A DNA stretch of 48,214 nt from Xenorhabdus griffiniae (GCF_015163655.1 NZ_JADEUF010000015.1:1-48214), one strand, 5' to 3'; positions 1 to 9,244 are shown, counted from the stretch's first letter. Translations and numbers: made by a program. Notes: a model not told the origin generated them from the sequence alone.

Positions 1-1
1 G

Positions 2-160
2 CACGATAAGCATATTCAAGCTGAAAAGTACGGCGACAAGACAGGCAACGATAACGCTGACGTTCACCTTGACCCGTGCCATGTTTTCTTACCGATTCGG
101 TTTGTTGACAAAATCGACATTTCACTTCTACCGTTGCCATCTGATTTCCTGAAAAAGTGA
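2..160 (+). CDS. Partial CDS, C-terminus of an unrecognised protein
   Basis: An open frame enters from the left edge and runs 52 codons to a TGA at 158-160. The visible part is hydrophilic at first (many K, D, N) and ends with the residues LPSDFLKK. It has no motif I can name. A GGAG ribosome-binding site follows the stop directly and leads into the next small ORF at 170, so the two may have formed one transcript. Whether this is a real gene depends on sequence left of the window. Confidence 0.4.
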   Translation, partial: HDKHIQAEKYGDKTGNDNADVHLDPCHVFLPIRFVDKIDISLLPLPSDFLKK

Positions 161-169
161 GGAGTATAC

Positions 170-334
170 ATGAGAAACAACAAATTGAATACGTGACCGA
201 TTTTATCCATTACCCTGCTCATTTGTACGCTCCATAATATTTGGGTGAATCAATCCTTAGTTAATATTGGTGAAAATAATTTAGTAATAAAATTACTATT
301 GCATATTTTGGGTACATTACGGAGCAGAATATAA
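170..334 (+). pseudogene. Small membrane-protein-like ORF with an internal stop
   Basis: GGAG at 161-164 is well placed for the ATG at 170. The frame reads eight codons (MRNNKLNT), meets a TGA, and then stays open to a TAA at 332-334. The part after the stop begins with the hydrophobic run ILSITLLICTL, which suits a membrane segment. Changing the TGA to a TGG codon would restore a 54-residue protein. I read it as a disrupted small gene, though a chance open stretch in AT-rich DNA is possible. No family is recognised. Confidence 0.3.
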
Positions 335-490
335 TAGAACTATTTATAAATACAACCGCGGATAAAAATACATCAGGAAAATTGTGATTGATATCTACTG
401 TTAAATAAAATCAATTAATTGCGTCATTTAAATTTCACGGATCACAACGGATTAAAATCACATTAACGTGTTATGCTCGTTTTCTCTGTG

Positions 491-784
491 TTATTGGGCT
501 AATACATTAACCTGATAACACGGCGAGTTGGAAAAGCTCTCGTCAGGAAAGTCATTTTTAACTAACCCCTCCCTTGTCAGTTTCGGCATCCACTTGATGG
601 TGGTATCAATATTCAGATTGCTGCAAATGTCCTGTTTGCTTTTCTTGCGCAAAACATAGTGCACTGGTATATCCATACCAAAGTGTGTCATGGAAACTGA
701 TTTATCCAGATTAGTACTTTTCATAATGGAAGCAATTAACCTGCTGAATTGCTTCCAGCTTACATTCATCGGAATATTGCGCAT
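491..784 (-). CDS. Small putative winged-helix regulator
   Basis: This 97-residue ORF has about residues 48-75 (KSKQDICSNLNID, then MPKLTREGLVKND) arranged like a helix-turn-helix: a helix, a turn, and a recognition helix ending in an LTREGLV-type wing entry. That layout is common in small fimbrial or phage regulators. I cannot assign a family. No strong ribosome-binding site is visible before the ATG at 784. It stands alone in AT-rich DNA at the left of the accessory region, between gene remnants, so it could be an orphan regulator or a decaying gene. Confidence 0.4.
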   Translation of the reverse strand: MRNIPMNVSWKQFSRLIASIMKSTNLDKSVSMTHFGMDIPVHYVLRKKSKQDICSNLNIDTTIKWMPKLTREGLVKNDFPDESFSNSPCYQVNVLAQ

Positions 785-840
785 TTATGTTAGAGCCAAA
801 TGATCATAAAAAAATAAATAGTCACTCAACAAAAATAAAA

Positions 841-950
841 CATATACCAATCTAACTTCAAGATGCGTGTGATTTATTCCCGCGAAGCGGGAATAAATCA
901 GGTTTCATAGAGTGTTGTAAATTGCAACTTGAAGTTTAATGTGTATATGA
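841..950. repeat. Palindromic intergenic repeat, full-length copy 1
   Basis: The outer arms read ATACCAATCTAACTTCAAG and, inverted, CTTGAAGTTTAATGTGTAT. A central perfect hairpin has stem GATTTATTCCCGC and its complement around a TTC/GAA loop. The same unit occurs, inverted, at 41681 (without the central hairpin) and at 47876 (with a covarying hairpin). It is non-coding and resembles a dispersed enterobacterial intergenic repeat. It lies between a small regulator and the restriction-gene remnant. Confidence 0.85.
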
Positions 951-1179
951 TAAATAGAATAACATTCTAAATTTTGTTTTAATTAATATTATAATAACAC
1001 TCTTTCATTTCAAATGGGAAATCGTCAACGGTCAAATTGAATTCGATTTTTCATGATAAATAATCACAGTTAGAACAATAGAATTTATATAATAAAAATT
1101 GATCATGCCCTCAATTTATTGATCATGATGAATGTTCAGATAATGCCCTATGACTCTATCATGCAAGGAAAGCTGCCTC

Positions 1180-1391
1180 TATAGAGGGTACCGTAACTCA
1201 GTGTTGGAGACCAAGGGCGAGCATTTGAAAGGGAATGATGACACTGAGTACAAACGTCGCTTGTTTGAACTGTTGACCGAACACGTTAAAACAGCAGTGG
1301 ATGCGGGAGAACCCACTTTGGAAGAGCATCTGGTGGTATGTCATTCCGAATGCTAATGGAAAACAGTTGGTCGCAGGAAATCGTGCATTAA
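1180..1391 (+). pseudogene. C-terminal remnant of a type III restriction-like helicase/nuclease
   Basis: The frame from about 1180 reads VLETKGEHLKGNDDTEYKRR, followed by LFELLTEHV. The ETKG...L stretch looks like the E-x-K half of a PD-(D/E)XK nuclease as found at the C-termini of type III restriction (Res) subunits. Near 1336 the reading must shift by one base to continue as MSFRMLMENSWSQEIVH and stop at 1389-1391. That is the F-x-M-L-x-E-x-x-W ending I expect in such proteins. Nothing recognisable remains upstream of about 1150, so this is a truncated, frameshifted relic. Family assignment is from memory of motifs, not a search. Confidence 0.55.
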
Positions 1392-1581
1392 TTGAACTAA
1401 TGAACAATCTAGTGGGATTGTACTGTCTCCAACTCTCACGCTCCTTTTTTCAAGAGGAGCGAAGCTTAAATGGAAAGTAAAGTTTATTAGGAGCAGGTCA
1501 GGTTGATGACCGAAAATCGGAAATCTCAAAAAGTGCGTGAAACATAAATGTATATGCTTACAAATAAACAACTGCGTTGAA

Positions 1582-1616
1582 ACAAGGAATCCGGTAACTC
1601 CGGATTCCTTGTTTTA
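1582..1616 (+). terminator. Strong hairpin followed by T-run
   Basis: A near-perfect hairpin has arms ACAAGGAATCCGG and CCGGATTCCTTGT around TAACT, and ends in TTTT. It lies between the restriction-gene remnant (plus strand) and the end of the 743-residue gene (minus strand, stop at 1806). As a convergent terminator it could serve both. The rest of 1392-1805 shows no supported gene. Confidence 0.6.
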
Positions 1617-1805
1617 ATGGTTACTAGCAATTCGATATAGTTGCCTAATGTAGTGGTAAAGATTACGAATGCTGCTCAGTCGTTGTAATTATTTGTTGCT
1701 GCATGGGGTTATTTGCTTTTGCATAGTCGAACGGTAAGATAGCTTTTCTCGGTTTTGTATCGGCTCAGATCTGTTCTGGCAGTCACCGTTCCGCTCCACT
1801 TTCCT

Positions 1806-4037
1806 CTAATTTTCCAGCACCAACCGGGCAAGCTTTGCAAAAATCGAACTCTTACTGCTCTCGCCGCTCTTGAGCATATCCAGGGTAAAGCTATTGAGGT
1901 AAACGCCAGCTAACGGGTGGTTAAATACATCCACGGCATTGCCCTGGGCATCCCATATCAGTAGATTTTCCACTAGCTTAGGCCGCGCAATTGAAGGATT
2001 TGTAGGTTGAGCGTCGCTCACCAGGATAAATACTCCATTCTCATGTGGCTGCAGGTAGGTATGGTGATGCTTCATTTTTTGCGATTTGGTCAGCGGGTCG
2101 TGCTTCGAACGGCCTGGTGATATCAGATAAGGCAATATGTTTTGATCAGATTTTGCCGAGCGAGTAATGGTGTACTTATCAAAATTATCCCCTTTACGTT
2201 CCGCCAGCTCTTTTTCTCGCTCCTGATAAGCGTACAAATCGACGACATTAAGTTGAGCTGGACCAATCAGGCGCGGCACGCGCACGCTGTTGTAGGTGGT
2301 AAGTAGAACATCTGCAGCGTGGTCGTAAAGATAAAAGCTTTTGTCGAATACTTTTTTTAATCGTTCCAGTGGGGGATGTTCAACCGATAGCCAGTCTAGT
2401 TTACCTTCAGTGATACCTGTATTTACCACCTTAAGATGGCCGCCTTCTACTTTCAGTTCAACATGCCCAAGCAAGGGGAAATTGTTTTTCGTATTACGTA
2501 CCGCATAGGCAGTATAGTGGCCATCCGTCAGGTCTGGTAGTGAGATGTGGTGTTCATTGAGTAAGCTCTCTTTGAACCACAGCTCGGTTTTTGTCCGACG
2601 AATCTTGCTACTTAGCAAGTTAACTGCCGATTTGAGGCGGCTACGAGGCTTTGCAAGATCAGCTTTGTATTGGTTAGGATTATTTACTGACAGTTCATTA
2701 ATAAGGTCGATTGCATCCAGTAATTTGCAATCAATGTTCATACCTTGCAAGACTACGGGCAGAGGCCTCTGATGTAACCATCCTTGCAAGCGAGCTAGTT
2801 TAAGCTGGGTGTAGGTATCCCAGTCGAGTTCAGGTTGTTTCCGGGCAGCATCAAATACAGCATAAAAATCACTGTACTCAGCAGATTCATCATCTTGCTG
2901 ACGGATGCTGTTGCTCCGTTCTTCATCTACTGTGTTGAGTACCAGAATGGAAGTATTGGCCGGCAACTCAGAAAAACCGGTTTGCTGAGAATGTTTAAGC
3001 GATTCTAGCGGCCATAGTTGATATCCAAGAAATTGGGAGGCTAACGCGTCAAAGAAATAAGCTTCTTGCGTGGCGCTGAATTCGACGCCGTTGTTAACCA
3101 CCAACAAAGTGTTAGCCAGATTTCGATCGAGGTCGGTAATGAACTGATTGACTTCGTGGGTGGCCTGAAACGGGATGGGGTAGTGTGAAATTTCCAGCTC
3201 TGTAAGGCGCTCGCAGGCTGCATTCATTACCACATTATAGGTGTAGGCCTGGCATTCACCATAGCCGCTGCGTTCACGGAAAAAGTCCAGTTTGCTATCT
3301 CGAGCATCGAGTTTGCGCTTGGCTTTGAGCCGACGATTATCGATATTAAACCACACGCTGGTATCATCCAGAGAGAGGTACAATTCATCAGCTGGCTCAA
3401 CCAGGAATTTTTGTTTGTGCAAGGTAAATGCGAGCTCTTTATGTTCCGAAGCATAAACGCCGAGTTCGAATGCCTCCATCACGCCGGTGCCGCTTTTCTG
3501 CGTGATGGGCTGACTCAGGCGAGCATTGAGATAGAGCGTCGAATTAAAATAGGTTGGCGATACTGAAAAACGCTCACGGGCTTGTTCCAGCATCACCATT
3601 TTCAGATGCAAGCTGAACAAGCCCTGAATCAGGCGAGACAAGTCGTGGTTTTCGGCGATGAGTTGCTGGCAAAGCTTTTTAATGCGTTCTGTCAGCGAGA
3701 GATAAGCCGAACTGTTTAGTGCAGATGCAGGAGCTAAGAAAAAAAAGACATGCTGGTAATTGGGTAAGCGATGTAGCTCATATTTTACGTCCTGATTGGC
3801 CTCTAGCCCAAGCTTCTGCCGCACACAAGATTTAACCTCCTGATGAATACGTGCATAGTAATCAGCGGATTTTTCTTTTCTTTCTTTAATGAAGCGTTGA
3901 ACCATAAAGTCTATCGTATATAAATTAGATATTGGGGCTAATAAACGTTGAACTGTTGTCAACTGATCTTCTTCAAGCTTGATCAAATTGGTGCGGGCAA
4001 TCGGGGTATCTGTCAGTTTATTCAGATTAGGGATCAT
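1806..4037 (-). CDS. 743-residue protein of unknown family, partner of the helicase
   Basis: I do not recognise this protein. It is soluble-looking with no signal peptide or membrane segment. A central stretch (about residues 310-350: NTLLVVNNGVEFSATQEAYF, then a FLGYQLWP segment) alternates strand and helix as in a Rossmann-like or MID-like fold. The C-terminal 180 residues contain a basic/histidine patch (KMKHHH near 654-659), a strand-like segment NGVFILVSD and a C-terminal helix KLARLVLEN. Its ATG overlaps the TGA of the upstream helicase gene (ATGA at 4037-4034), so the two are translationally coupled and probably act together. A DNA-processing or target-recognition partner in a defence system is plausible. 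A remote Argonaute/PIWI-type or other nuclease fold is only a guess that structure prediction could test. Confidence 0.85.
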   Translation of the reverse strand: MIPNLNKLTDTPIARTNLIKLEEDQLTTVQRLLAPISNLYTIDFMVQRFIKERKEKSADYYARIHQEVKSCVRQKLGLEANQDVKYELHRLPNYQHVFFFLAPASALNSSAYLSLTERIKKLCQQLIAENHDLSRLIQGLFSLHLKMVMLEQARERFSVSPTYFNSTLYLNARLSQPITQKSGTGVMEAFELGVYASEHKELAFTLHKQKFLVEPADELYLSLDDTSVWFNIDNRRLKAKRKLDARDSKLDFFRERSGYGECQAYTYNVVMNAACERLTELEISHYPIPFQATHEVNQFITDLDRNLANTLLVVNNGVEFSATQEAYFFDALASQFLGYQLWPLESLKHSQQTGFSELPANTSILVLNTVDEERSNSIRQQDDESAEYSDFYAVFDAARKQPELDWDTYTQLKLARLQGWLHQRPLPVVLQGMNIDCKLLDAIDLINELSVNNPNQYKADLAKPRSRLKSAVNLLSSKIRRTKTELWFKESLLNEHHISLPDLTDGHYTAYAVRNTKNNFPLLGHVELKVEGGHLKVVNTGITEGKLDWLSVEHPPLERLKKVFDKSFYLYDHAADVLLTTYNSVRVPRLIGPAQLNVVDLYAYQEREKELAERKGDNFDKYTITRSAKSDQNILPYLISPGRSKHDPLTKSQKMKHHHTYLQPHENGVFILVSDAQPTNPSIARPKLVENLLIWDAQGNAVDVFNHPLAGVYLNSFTLDMLKSGESSKSSIFAKLARLVLEN

Positions 4038-7000
4038 GAAAATTTTCCTTTAGTCGGCAACTTTTCTATACCTAGAAGGGCTTGTAACATCGGATTAATG
4101 TCCAGAGTGGTGCCTAGTTTCGATTTTTCCAGAGGACGTCCACTCTCTCGATTTTTGGGTTGATAATACTGATAGTCAGTTTGAAACAGATTGAGGTAGT
4201 GGATCGTGTGATCAGCGTTATCCTGCCACATCAAATTATTGGGATTCTGGCTGTAGGCGACATTCAGATAAACAAACCGAATGCACTCGTAACGACCAGC
4301 TAACGCGGCCTGTAGCTGTTTCTGCCCCTCTGTATCAGCCTTTTGGCTAGCGATATTTCGGATCTGGCGAATCTTATTGCTACTTTTCTCAAGCGCTTCC
4401 TCTGCCCGCGTCAAATCGTCCAGATGAGTCGCCCAGCGCTTGACATCGACACATATCAGGTCATCACCCACTTCAATAAAGCGGTCAAAGAACTCATATA
4501 CCAACGGTTCAAGGCGCTCAAATACTTGCTGGTCGGAGAGTGGGGCAACACCATAATTTTTCAGTACCTTATCAAAAAGATATTCTCCGACGTTACCTTT
4601 GAGCAACGGAACTAGCATGGGGTTGGGCACCCATTTTTCGAATGCTGTTTCCTGGAGCCTTGCGCATTCACGAATCAACTCACCGACCAGATTGCCGGAA
4701 TAGACATCGTTTCTATACTGCGGGAAGATGGTTAGCTCTGGTCGGTATTCCCTGGCACCTCCAACGAAGTCCGACAGGGCGGAGTAATCGCTGTGGGCAA
4801 GTCCATCCGGCCCGCGCTTGTGACAAAGTAAGATGGTTTGATTGTCCTGCTGGCGATGAATAAACAGGACGTTGTGGATAGACTGCATTTGCCGATTGGC
4901 AGCATACAGAGGATTGGCTTGAAGTTTTGCCAGCCAGCGCTCTGGATTAGTAAAGGATTCAGGCGCGCGGAACAAATTACATAATTCGAGATATTCGAGA
5001 TTACCTGCGCGTACCTGATTTATCCAGCCAGTTTTCAGGACTCGCTTGTGAACAGTATCTATGCGACGACCATTTGCTATGACAGCCTGCTCAAAAGTAT
5101 GTCGCTGTCCTTTATCACTAAATGATTGACTCTGAATAAGTTTTTCGCATTCCTCCATGAGGCGGTGGTTAAGCAAGGACATGCTTTCTGATACCACCTC
5201 GTTGCCGCTATCTTCACTGAGAGCGGCGAACTGAAATGCAACATTACGGAACACGTCGCGGGGTAAAAAGATTTCTGTTTTCAATAGAGTGTCGCGGCGC
5301 TCGACTCGACCTACGGCTTGTACGGCGACTTTGAACAGACTCATATCATGTTCGGCCATCAACAGGCGATAATTTTCACCTTGGGCGAAATTAACGCTGA
5401 AATCTGCCAGCTTGTGGACGGCAATATCATCATCGGCGTAATGTTTAAGAACGGTAACATAGTTAGGCAATGTATTGAAATTTGCGCCATTGCCCTTCAC
5501 CTCGCTATAATACGATGAATTGATTAACACTAAGCGTTGAAAATCGACATCCAGACGCGGCGCATTCGTATCATTAATATTGCCGTCGTGGTACTTAACG
5601 AAGTAGTTGAGACCGGTGCCCGCGCTGTTATAGGTACTCATAAATACCAGCACGGTGTTGCTGTCATCAATATAGGTTTGACTCTTAATATCTTCGATAT
5701 TAGCCAACGGTGAGTCGAAGAACACCAGACGGATAGTGTGACGTTCTGGAAAGGGAGTAAAGGTCAGGATCTGGTCATGCTTCTTACTGTTATCCGTTTT
5801 TTCATCGCACTGGGATTTCATCCCGTACAGCTGACGCCACGCTGTACGATGAGTGCTCCAGGCACGAATAAAGGCTCGCTTAAAACCTCCTGAAAGTGAC
5901 AGAATCAGGCTGTTTCTACCCTCGTAGGCAGCAAGCAATAAAGCTTCCAGTTCTCGGTGGTACTGACGCTGCTTATAGGGATTTTTCAGAGTGTTTTCCA
6001 GCGGTTCCTTCAGTGCTTTAAAAAAGTCGTTATACACCTTACGGAAGATCTCGCAGTTTTGGTGGATATCGGTCAATGCCGGTAACTCATCATCAAACAC
6101 CTTGAACTTGACGTCGCGAATACGGGCCCGTAGTTTGCGCAGTTCCTTGAGCATATCGATATCTGCCATTTCGCGTTCAACAACCCGGTAGCCAAGGTCG
6201 TGGCTATAGCGTTCCAGGAAGTGACGACTGAAGTTACCGTTTTTGGTGTGGCTAAAACCGCTGGTTGCACTAAGTCCTACTACTTTATTGTGAGTGCCAG
6301 TGAGCAAACGCAGTAGCATGGCTTCGGGCAACTCTTGTACCAGATCCATCTCGAACGCCAGAATTATTGTGCGCTCTGCCCCCGCATTGACGTAATTTAG
6401 TTCGGCTACCGGTGTCATCGTGAACACGGTTTTAGGTTGCAGATAAGTGTAGAAGTGATCAATCAACAAATTTTCATCGGTGGTGCGATCAAAGATATGG
6501 CGTACAACACCAGCTACATTATTGGCTGCGTCAACAAACTGACCTAACGGCGTGTTCTGACTGCTGGAATTATCCTGGCCGCCATTTTTCACCCAGCGCT
6601 TAAAGTGGCGGTTGGTGATTTGGGCGCATGCGACAAGGATGACGGATACCAACTGGAACAGATCGTGTAAGGTGGGGTTAGTATCACTGGTATCATTTTC
6701 GACTTCGTAATACAGCTCGGTACGCGTTATGTCTCCTTCGCTGTTGCGCATACGAATTCGTTTAAGCCCCTCTTCATTGACGTACATTTTAGCGTTGAAG
6801 CTGAAGACGTTGCGGGTAATTGAGATAATACGTTCGGCGGCGTCGCCGTTGACTTCAAATGCTCCTAACTGGTCCCGAAACATTTCCAGTATCGCTCCCA
6901 GCGTCACACCGGATGAAAGTTCGCATTTTTCTTCCAGTAACTCGCGCAGGGTGGCGATGAATTTGACCATTTCTTGCTCAAAGGTGGTTTGAGCTTCTTT

Positions 7001-8731
7001 GGGCTTGTTTCGGTGCTCCAGACTACATACCGCGTTGTGAATACGTCCTGTTACTGAGATAACGTGCGCCAGGTTGTTTTCCTGTTTAACCAGTTTTACA
7101 TGGCATGTTTCTTCAAGGCGAGTGTAGGCTTCATGAAGTTCATCAATTATCACTGTAAAGCGGATATTATTTCGGCGGAAAGGGCAGCCTGGATTGCGTC
7201 TGAAGTGTTCGTCGCGAAGATAGGCTACTTGCCTAGCATGACCAGTAGCCGCAACGGTGCTGATCTGCGGATCTTCTGGCTTCAGCTTGCCGCCAACCAA
7301 CAAGTCAAAACCCACAGACTCAAAACGCACGCCTTCACCTCGTTGGCGAGGTGCCAGGCGATAAGTTGATGTGTCGAACTTGTTAGTGGTCATTAACAGC
7401 ACAGACGGGCGGTACTGGCAAACTTCGAAAGGTAACACCTGCTTGATAAGCTCGAAGTAGACTTCGTGTACGCTCATTTTTGACGAAGGTTTTCCCTGCA
7501 TAGCGTTAAGCTCTCGCTTTCTACGAGCAAGAAGTCCGCGATGAATGTATTCTTTAATGGAAGTTTTTTCACTATCCGAACCAAATAGTGATTTACAGGC
7601 TGACTCAATCGTATTGCGGATGCTGTGGCGGCAGTTTTTTAGCTGCTCTTCGAGCATTTCCCTGTCGTAGTTGGTATCCTGGGAACTGTATGTCGCCAGC
7701 TTTTCCAGTTGCTCTTCACAACGATCGACTTGTGAGACAAGATAATTGAGCGAACGCATAGCAACCTTGATAAGGGCGCTGCCTTTCGCCCCTTCGTACC
7801 ACTGAATATAGCGGTCGCGGTTTTTTAGACCGGATGCCCAATCCATAAAGTCGAGGTCGGCAATATCCTTACGGGCAAGAACGCAAATGAACTCTCCTCC
7901 AACTGCCTGAATTCTGTTTTTCTGGCTGCTGTCCAGGTCGATTTGTGATTTTTGCGGCGATATGAACAGCAGGTTGGTAAAGCCACCTTCGGGAAACAGA
8001 TAACCTGGCTTCTGGGTTTTAGCAAAGCGCTCCAGATATTCGACATACCCCTGAATCACACCATAGCTTTTGCCGAATCCCGTGCCGTCGGAACTGAAGA
8101 TGACCTCAGCGCCATCACGTTCATGCACGTGATAAAGTTGGGAAGCCCGGGCGCGACAAGTGTTAATATCTTCAATCAGCTTTGCGTCAGGAGTTTGGCT
8201 GGATATAAGGTCTTTCAGATTATTATCGATAGTTTTCTCTCCAGTACGTTCATATTTACGGTAACTATTGATGGTTATTTGGCCGCTTTCGATCAGAACC
8301 TTTTCCACTTGCATTGGGGCAAGGTGCAAATCAGTCGCGATTTCACTTATAGTATCGGATAGCGGCTCGTGCGGATTGCTAACAGTAAAGTGGTTTAGCG
8401 CTGCTGCAACGGTATCTGGATGCAATGCTTTCCTGAGCGTTGGAAAGGTGAGGCTGTAATCATAGAGCACCAAATCATTGTTTATCAGGCAGCGGAAGGG
8501 TTGTTTTTCTGGGCCAACGCCAGTTTGCCCGGCAAAGCCCAGAATACCGGCATCTTTTAGGCGAAATAACAGCGCTGGGGCATCGCGGTCAGGTGAGGCA
8601 AATGCAGTGTGGAGTTGCTGGCTAAATGGCATCGTGGCATTCAGCCGTTCATGCCTGGCCAGTGTGGAAAAGTGCTGGCGCACTAAGGTTAACAGCTTAC
8701 AATCTTCCTCAATAGTCCAACTTTTTCTCAT
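4034..8731 (-). CDS. Large SF2 helicase with C-terminal PD-(D/E)XK-like nuclease
   Basis: This protein of 1566 residues has a full set of helicase-like motifs. Counting from the alternative upstream ATG at 8767, they are: Walker A DGTGFGKSYG near 227-236, Walker B VIIDELHEAY near 539-548, the SAT motif GLSATSGF near 831-838, a motif V-like STYNSAGTGLNY near 1044-1055, and the motif VI-like QAVGRVERR near 1150-1158. Near 1395-1443 lie GEYLFD, a D in EFFDRF, and CVDVKRW, which fit E...D...D-x-K of a PD-(D/E)XK nuclease. The N-terminus (KSWTIEEDCKLL) resembles the start of a Myb/SANT-like DNA-binding helix. I chose the ATG at 8731 because AAGGGG lies seven bases upstream. The stop overlaps the next gene, and the start follows the stop of a third, broken gene by 11 bases. 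A role in defence against foreign DNA is inferred from domains and context; I cannot match it to a named system. Confidence 0.9.
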   Translation of the reverse strand: MRKSWTIEEDCKLLTLVRQHFSTLARHERLNATMPFSQQLHTAFASPDRDAPALLFRLKDAGILGFAGQTGVGPEKQPFRCLINNDLVLYDYSLTFPTLRKALHPDTVAAALNHFTVSNPHEPLSDTISEIATDLHLAPMQVEKVLIESGQITINSYRKYERTGEKTIDNNLKDLISSQTPDAKLIEDINTCRARASQLYHVHERDGAEVIFSSDGTGFGKSYGVIQGYVEYLERFAKTQKPGYLFPEGGFTNLLFISPQKSQIDLDSSQKNRIQAVGGEFICVLARKDIADLDFMDWASGLKNRDRYIQWYEGAKGSALIKVAMRSLNYLVSQVDRCEEQLEKLATYSSQDTNYDREMLEEQLKNCRHSIRNTIESACKSLFGSDSEKTSIKEYIHRGLLARRKRELNAMQGKPSSKMSVHEVYFELIKQVLPFEVCQYRPSVLLMTTNKFDTSTYRLAPRQRGEGVRFESVGFDLLVGGKLKPEDPQISTVAATGHARQVAYLRDEHFRRNPGCPFRRNNIRFTVIIDELHEAYTRLEETCHVKLVKQENNLAHVISVTGRIHNAVCSLEHRNKPKEAQTTFEQEMVKFIATLRELLEEKCELSSGVTLGAILEMFRDQLGAFEVNGDAAERIISITRNVFSFNAKMYVNEEGLKRIRMRNSEGDITRTELYYEVENDTSDTNPTLHDLFQLVSVILVACAQITNRHFKRWVKNGGQDNSSSQNTPLGQFVDAANNVAGVVRHIFDRTTDENLLIDHFYTYLQPKTVFTMTPVAELNYVNAGAERTIILAFEMDLVQELPEAMLLRLLTGTHNKVVGLSATSGFSHTKNGNFSRHFLERYSHDLGYRVVEREMADIDMLKELRKLRARIRDVKFKVFDDELPALTDIHQNCEIFRKVYNDFFKALKEPLENTLKNPYKQRQYHRELEALLLAAYEGRNSLILSLSGGFKRAFIRAWSTHRTAWRQLYGMKSQCDEKTDNSKKHDQILTFTPFPERHTIRLVFFDSPLANIEDIKSQTYIDDSNTVLVFMSTYNSAGTGLNYFVKYHDGNINDTNAPRLDVDFQRLVLINSSYYSEVKGNGANFNTLPNYVTVLKHYADDDIAVHKLADFSVNFAQGENYRLLMAEHDMSLFKVAVQAVGRVERRDTLLKTEIFLPRDVFRNVAFQFAALSEDSGNEVVSESMSLLNHRLMEECEKLIQSQSFSDKGQRHTFEQAVIANGRRIDTVHKRVLKTGWINQVRAGNLEYLELCNLFRAPESFTNPERWLAKLQANPLYAANRQMQSIHNVLFIHRQQDNQTILLCHKRGPDGLAHSDYSALSDFVGGAREYRPELTIFPQYRNDVYSGNLVGELIRECARLQETAFEKWVPNPMLVPLLKGNVGEYLFDKVLKNYGVAPLSDQQVFERLEPLVYEFFDRFIEVGDDLICVDVKRWATHLDDLTRAEEALEKSSNKIRQIRNIASQKADTEGQKQLQAALAGRYECIRFVYLNVAYSQNPNNLMWQDNADHTIHYLNLFQTDYQYYQPKNRESGRPLEKSKLGTTLDINPMLQALLGIEKLPTKGKFS

Positions 8732-8742
8732 TTTTCTACCCC

Positions 8743-9244
8743 TTAATATAAATATTCCCGCAACCACTCTGTCACTTGTTCAACATCAAAAGCGCGTAAT
8801 CCATACTCCTGTGTCAGCAATGCCTCTGGTAAGAACTCATCATATTTTTCGAGGCACTTTTCAGCGATGCTTACGGCAAACAGGATTCTAATGGCAAACC
8901 TTCTTGAAGTGCGTTGGATAACGCCTGTTTAACCTCCGCGACCGTGGTTTTTTTCAACTTCAATCACACTGGCAAATGATCTCGCTTTAAGACCGCGCTG
9001 GATAAGTAATGCCGACAACGTGTTTACTCGCCCAGATTGGGGAGAATGTAGACATGCTGCCCCTGCTAAATAAAACATTCCGAAACCAGATTATTGTTGC
9101 GAAAACAGTGCAGCCCCTCATCAAGCAGGCCTCTTGTAGCGGAGTTGGCAAAATCGGCCTTGCGATCGCCAACGATGATGCGGTAGTCGCCTTCTCGATA
9201 AATGGTGAGCATTTCCTGGCGGACGACATCATGAATGGATATCT
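8743..9244 (-). pseudogene. Frameshifted C-terminal remnant of a third operon gene
   Basis: Reading across frames on the minus strand gives one continuous protein-like text. It runs EISIHDVVRQEMLTIYREGD, then IIVGDRKADFANSATRGLLD, a TAG at 9066-9068, HVYILPNL, a one-base shift near 9030, NTLSALLIQRGLKARSF, a shift in the seven-base A tract (8948-8954), VAEVKQALSNALQEGLPLE, another shift near 8890, and VSIAEKCLEKYDEFLPEALL, ending WLREYLY at the TAA 8743-8745. The stop sits 11 bases before the helicase ATG, so this was the upstream gene of the same operon. Its 5' part is missing beyond the IS3 junction at about 9245. The layout suggests the C-terminus of a large enzyme, possibly another helicase; I cannot name it. 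Confidence 0.65.

Noticed and set aside
1806..4037. Assignment of the 743-residue protein to the pPIWI-RE family
   Set aside because: The helicase/nuclease context is similar, but I could not find the diagnostic catalytic-site replacements by eye, so it is kept only as a hypothesis.
8987..9244. C-terminal part of the 341-codon transposase-like frame
   Set aside because: After RWVV the frame loses all IS3 similarity, and the DNA belongs to the decayed third operon gene in other frames.
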